Source: an uncultured Lactobacillus sp. (GTDB lineage Bacteria; Bacillota; Bacilli; Lactobacillales; Lactobacillaceae). From it: a stretch of DNA of 18,467 nucleotides. Below, piece after piece: positions 15,927 to 18,467 of this stretch. The position numbers and the translations under genes were made by a program. Under the pieces are notes generated by a model. The model ran no database searches and was not told where the DNA came from. It saw only the letters and a list, made by a program, of their open reading frames with translations. The DNA is taken from NCBI GenBank assembly GCA_946482425.1, contig CAMLRO010000025.1, positions 1 to 18,467 on the forward strand, read 5' to 3'. How positions within the stretch are numbered: position 1 is the stretch's first letter; every line of letters starts with the position of its first letter.

Positions 15927-15956
15927 CTTTTTACCTATCTCTTTTTAATTTACTTA

Positions 15957-15965
15957 AGTATAGCA
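15957..15965 (-). promoter_or_regulatory. Possible extended -10 promoter of the DUF2325 gene
   Basis: TGCTATACT on the minus strand gives an extended -10 (TG plus TATACT at 15957-15962). No good -35 exists because the upstream DNA is the DUF2207 terminator hairpin. It sits about 30 nt before the start codon. Confidence 0.4.
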
Positions 15966-15970
15966 AATGC

Positions 15971-15997
15971 AAAAAAGCCTAGCTTAATGCCAGGCTT
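15971..15997 (-). terminator. Intrinsic terminator of the DUF2207 gene
   Basis: A 9-bp stem (15975-15983 with 15989-15997, one wobble, 5-nt loop) is followed on the minus strand by a six-T run, 11 nt after the stop codon. Confidence 0.87.
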
Positions 15998-16008
15998 AAA
16001 GTCAGAAA

Positions 16009-17772
16009 TTAGAAAGCTCCACCACCGGATCCTCCACCGAAGCCACCAGATGAACCACTGGAAAAGCTGTTTGAGCCAGTAGATATACTGTCGTTAAAGC
16101 AAGAATCAAAGTTGGCAGAAAAGCTATCTTTGCCAGTATTAGAGGCAAAACCATAGTAAAAGTAATCACTCTTTGCCAATTCTTCTTGACTAAATTCAAT
16201 TTTTAGCTGTTTCATCACTTTATTAGCTAGACCAAAAGCAACAGCATAAGGCATGATATCTTCCCATAAAATGATGTCACCAACATCCTTCATCTTAAAC
16301 TTACCGATATCTTTCAACATTTTCTTGAAACCACGTATCTTTTCGGTTTCAATCTTTCCTTTTTCTGAATAAATACCTGTCTGCCTGATACTGAAAATCA
16401 GCGCCAGTAAACTCAAAATTAGGATCGAAGCTTCGCCAAAAACTATCACTAAAATAAACTTAAGTGAGCTCATTAGTGCTACTACAGAAGCAGCAAAACT
16501 GATGACCATCATTAAAATTATGATAGCATTATTTTTATTTTTTCGATTTATCAATGAATCAGGCAAATAAACTTGCTTTTCTTTGCTGTCAAAATAATCT
16601 CCTGCCCAAAAATCAAAGTCGCGGCCTAGTTTTTTTCCATGATATTTCTTTAGGGCTTGAGTGGTAAAACTAGTTCCGTCCCCAATCTTGTTAAAGAGAG
16701 TTTTCATTAAACGGTTCTCATCAACTATACTTTCGTCTTTCGCGGTTATCCGATAATAAGTTTTAAGATGGGCTTTATAATCTTCAATCTTAATTTTTTT
16801 CTGCGCTGCCAGTTCCATCAAATAGGCAGTAAACGCCCGATTATCCGGTTGCTTTGCAGTATCCAAAATTTGAGCTAATATTGGATCCACGTCAGGTATT
16901 TCATAGTTATGAGCTAATTCATGACTCTTGCGGGGCATAAAACCAATTTTTTTTGCCCTAAAACCCTTTATGATACCTAAAAGTCCTGCAATTAAGCTCA
17001 AAGCAATTAGCCAGAGACTTCTTTTTGTCCTTTTTTGTTGATTTAATAAAGTATCCTGTGTTAATTTTTTCTCCTGTTTTATCACTGCTTGGCGGTGATT
17101 CTTATTTTTGACGTTTTGATTATTGGCAGTGATTTTAGGAGGAAAAATAGTATGCACTTCAATACCGGTATCGCCAGCAAGATTTTCAGCTGTCATGATT
17201 ATTTTCCCTTTTTGAGGATTAACTTGTAGATGTCCATCGAGTGGTCCGTGTGCCCATGCTTTTAAACCTTTAACAGGTCCTGAAAAAATCACGCTTGCTT
17301 TAACATAGTCTAAGTCGGTGTCCCAACCGTCGCCAATAATTTTAAAATTAAGTTCGGCTACATCACGGTAATTGGTAATGGCATTAGTGATACGATAAAA
17401 ATAAGTAACAGTAAAGCGACTATTACTCTTTATATTGTGAAATACTTTAAAACGGTATCCCTTTTTATTTCTTTTGAGATCATAATCATCAGTTTTGCGA
17501 CCCTTGTCGTTGTTATCTGCCACTTTTACTGAGGCATCAACGATTTTCTGATTCGATTGTAGATTTTGGCGATAAAAAACTCCATGTGCAGAACTGTTGA
17601 ATTTATACGTAATTGCCCTTTTAAGCGACAACGAGCCGTCTGAATTAACTTTAGCTGTAGTGATGTTTTTAGCAATATCATAATCAACTTCGGCTTTTAC
17701 TTCTTGTCCAGAAACAAAACAAAATAATAGAACTCCCAGTAGAGATATCAATTTTATAATTTTATGTTTCAT
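16009..17772 (-). CDS. DUF2207 family predicted membrane protein with Gly/Ser-rich tail
   Basis: I choose ATG 17772 (587 residues) because it gives a clean signal peptide (MKHKIIKLISLLGVLLF, cleavage near VKA/EV at 26-28) and has AGGAAA about 6 nt upstream. An in-frame ATG at 17829 would bury that signal. The exported domain (about 28-225) is the DUF2207 beta-rich region with repeated I/V-rich strands. A membrane helix follows (about 252-271), then a cytosolic part with helix-turn-helix-like spacing, two closely spaced helices (about 416-461), and a C-terminal soluble tail ending GGFGGGSGGGAF. DUF2207 function is unknown; the glycine-rich terminus recurs in these proteins. It has its own promoter and terminator. 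Confidence 0.9.
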   Translation of the reverse strand: MKHKIIKLISLLGVLLFCFVSGQEVKAEVDYDIAKNITTAKVNSDGSLSLKRAITYKFNSSAHGVFYRQNLQSNQKIVDASVKVADNNDKGRKTDDYDLKRNKKGYRFKVFHNIKSNSRFTVTYFYRITNAITNYRDVAELNFKIIGDGWDTDLDYVKASVIFSGPVKGLKAWAHGPLDGHLQVNPQKGKIIMTAENLAGDTGIEVHTIFPPKITANNQNVKNKNHRQAVIKQEKKLTQDTLLNQQKRTKRSLWLIALSLIAGLLGIIKGFRAKKIGFMPRKSHELAHNYEIPDVDPILAQILDTAKQPDNRAFTAYLMELAAQKKIKIEDYKAHLKTYYRITAKDESIVDENRLMKTLFNKIGDGTSFTTQALKKYHGKKLGRDFDFWAGDYFDSKEKQVYLPDSLINRKNKNNAIIILMMVISFAASVVALMSSLKFILVIVFGEASILILSLLALIFSIRQTGIYSEKGKIETEKIRGFKKMLKDIGKFKMKDVGDIILWEDIMPYAVAFGLANKVMKQLKIEFSQEELAKSDYFYYGFASNTGKDSFSANFDSCFNDSISTGSNSFSSGSSGGFGGGSGGGAF

Positions 17773-17806
17773 GTATTTTCCTGTCTTTCGTTCTTCACTT
17801 TTCTTT

Positions 17807-17836
17807 ATTATACAGATTATGAAATACAATTAACAA
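17807..17836 (-). promoter_or_regulatory. Promoter of the DUF2207 gene
   Basis: Perfect -10 TATAAT (17807-17812) and -35 TTGTTA (17831-17836), 18-bp spacer, minus strand. A short inverted repeat (ACAAAT/ATTTGT, 17833-17846) overlaps the -35. Confidence 0.65.
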
Positions 17837-17907
17837 ATCAATTTGTACTCCTTTCTTTATTATCTGTTTGACTTTAAAAATAAGTTGGATAAAAAAGAAA
17901 TTTCCGG

Positions 17908-17936
17908 TTGCAATTACAAAAACTTTTCTCTATAAT
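17908..17936 (+). promoter_or_regulatory. Promoter of tRNA-Arg
   Basis: -35 TTGCAA (17908-17913) and perfect -10 TATAAT (17931-17936) with a 17-bp spacer, about 37 nt before the tRNA 5' end, a typical stable-RNA arrangement. Confidence 0.82.
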
Positions 17937-17972
17937 AGTTAATGTTCTTGCGCAGGAATACGCAAAACTGTC

Positions 17973-18046
17973 GGTCTGGTAGCTCAGCTGGATAGAGCAA
18001 CGGTCTTCTAAACCGTGGGTCGTGGGTTCGAATCTCACCCGGATCA
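17973..18046 (+). tRNA. tRNA-Arg (anticodon UCU)
   Basis: A 74-nt cloverleaf folds fully. The acceptor GGTCTGG pairs with CCGGATC (two G-U pairs), discriminator A18046. The D arm is GCTC/GAGC, the anticodon stem ACGGT/ACCGT with loop CTTCTAA (anticodon TCT at 18007-18009), a 5-nt variable loop GGGTC, and T arm GTGGG/CTCAC with TTCGAAT loop. The UCU anticodon reads AGA (and AGG by wobble), a common arginine codon in AT-rich genomes. The 3' CCA is not encoded; TTT follows the discriminator, so a CCA-adding enzyme is needed. Confidence 0.95.
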
Positions 18047-18141
18047 TTTATAAATATTAATGGAATCTGTAAAGAGCAAAAAATTGGTACACCAATGTTC
18101 TGTTACTACCACATAATAAAAATGATTGAAATAACTCAATT

Positions 18142-18175
18142 AAAAAGAACTTTAGTTTTCGCTAGAGTTCTTTTT
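18142..18175. terminator. Bidirectional intrinsic terminator
   Basis: A 14-bp stem (18142-18155 with 18162-18175, one wobble, 6-nt loop) has an A-run at its left end and a T-run at its right, so it can end both the plus-strand tRNA-Arg transcript and the convergent minus-strand gene to its right. It lies about 95 nt past the tRNA; nothing recognisable lies between them apart from a short inverted repeat at 18083-18096. Confidence 0.85.
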
Positions 18176-18234
18176 AAATAATAAGTCATTTTAATCAAAA
18201 ACAGAATCTCTTCTACTGTTTAACCAGCTTGCCA

Positions 18235-18467
18235 CTAATTCTTCTTGATTTTTGATATCAGCACCTTTTGCCGTTTAGGATTTAACCGGTAATAGCCTGA
18301 GAAAATTCCCAAGAAGGTTAAAATAATTGTTCCGATGACTAGTAAAAAAATGCTGTCTTCATGAAGCTCACCAATAAATTCATATAGGGAAGAAACCATC
18401 TTTAACCAACCGCCAAGAGAGACAAAATACCAGGCAGTAGCCTTATCAATAAAACTCATAGCTGTAC
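18235..18467 (-). CDS. Unrecognised membrane protein, 5'-truncated by window edge
   Basis: The frame is open from the right edge to TAG at 18235. An internal ATG at 18459 would give 74 residues but has no ribosome site in the 8 bases available, and the frame continues upstream of it, so the gene more likely starts outside the window. The visible part has one clear membrane helix (SIFLLVIGTIILTFLGIFSG) followed by a short, strongly basic cytosolic tail (RLNPKRQKVLISKIKKN). That charge pattern suggests the C-terminus lies inside the cell. I do not recognise a family. It converges on the tRNA-Arg terminator, and a weak AAACAG/CTGTTT hairpin with T-run lies about 15 nt past the stop. Confidence 0.6.
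   Translation of the reverse strand, partial: TAMSFIDKATAWYFVSLGGWLKMVSSLYEFIGELHEDSIFLLVIGTIILTFLGIFSGYYRLNPKRQKVLISKIKKN

Noticed and set aside
18060..18116. 18-codon reading frame just after the tRNA
   Set aside because: No ribosome binding site, AT-rich filler composition, and it lies within the tRNA transcript before its terminator.
18046..18141. tRNA-Arg 3' end as a phage/island attachment site
   Set aside because: No direct repeat of the tRNA 3' end and no integrase gene is visible in the window; only 420 bases remain to the right, so it cannot be supported.

Overview
The window is AT-rich chromosomal DNA from a low-GC Gram-positive bacterium. Gene content and order (gmk-rpoZ-priA; pepP-efp-asp23-nusB-folD-xseA-xseB-ispA-tlyA-recN; rplU-rpmA) and strong AGGAG-type ribosome binding sites point to Lactobacillaceae, most likely Lactobacillus in the strict sense. 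The absence of dxs next to ispA/tlyA fits a mevalonate-pathway organism. Species cannot be decided from the sequence. No phage, transposon, CRISPR, toxin or defence genes are visible. This is a core housekeeping region with a few accessory genes.

Layout, left to right; nearly everything is on the minus strand. (1) 1-2864: gmk, rpoZ and priA (priA runs off the left edge), with a promoter before gmk and an intrinsic terminator inside the unit just before priA. (2) 2865-3330: a divergent small gene on the plus strand whose promoter carries two LexA (SOS) boxes, ending in a terminator. (3) 3312-10010: a compact run folD-xseA-xseB-ispA-tlyA-recN-GNAT with several overlapping or nearly touching ends. 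Immediately upstream, beyond another internal terminator, lie nusB, asp23/gls24, efp and a Xaa-Pro peptidase gene (to 12662). (4) 12753-13565: rplU-rpmA with a strong promoter, a structured leader of the L21 type and a strong terminator. The prp/ysxB gene usual between these two genes in Firmicutes is missing. (5) 13599-17836: three independently transcribed accessory genes: a YitT-family membrane protein, a DUF2325 protein, and a secreted or anchored DUF2207 membrane protein with a Gly/Ser-rich tail. (6) 17908-18467: tRNA-Arg(UCU) on the plus strand with its own promoter and terminator, facing the 3' end of an unrecognised one-helix protein cut by the right edge.

The genes cover nucleotide supply and transcription (gmk, rpoZ, nusB), translation (efp, rplU, rpmA, tRNA-Arg, tlyA), replication restart and DNA repair (priA, recN, xseA/xseB), one-carbon and isoprenoid metabolism (folD, ispA), and envelope functions (asp23, DUF2207, YitT). 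The most interesting points are the SOS-controlled orphan small gene, the two terminators placed directly before the ribosome binding sites of priA and folD, the loss of prp and argR from their conserved positions, and the structured leader of rplU. I saw no clear evidence of a wholly new multi-gene system.
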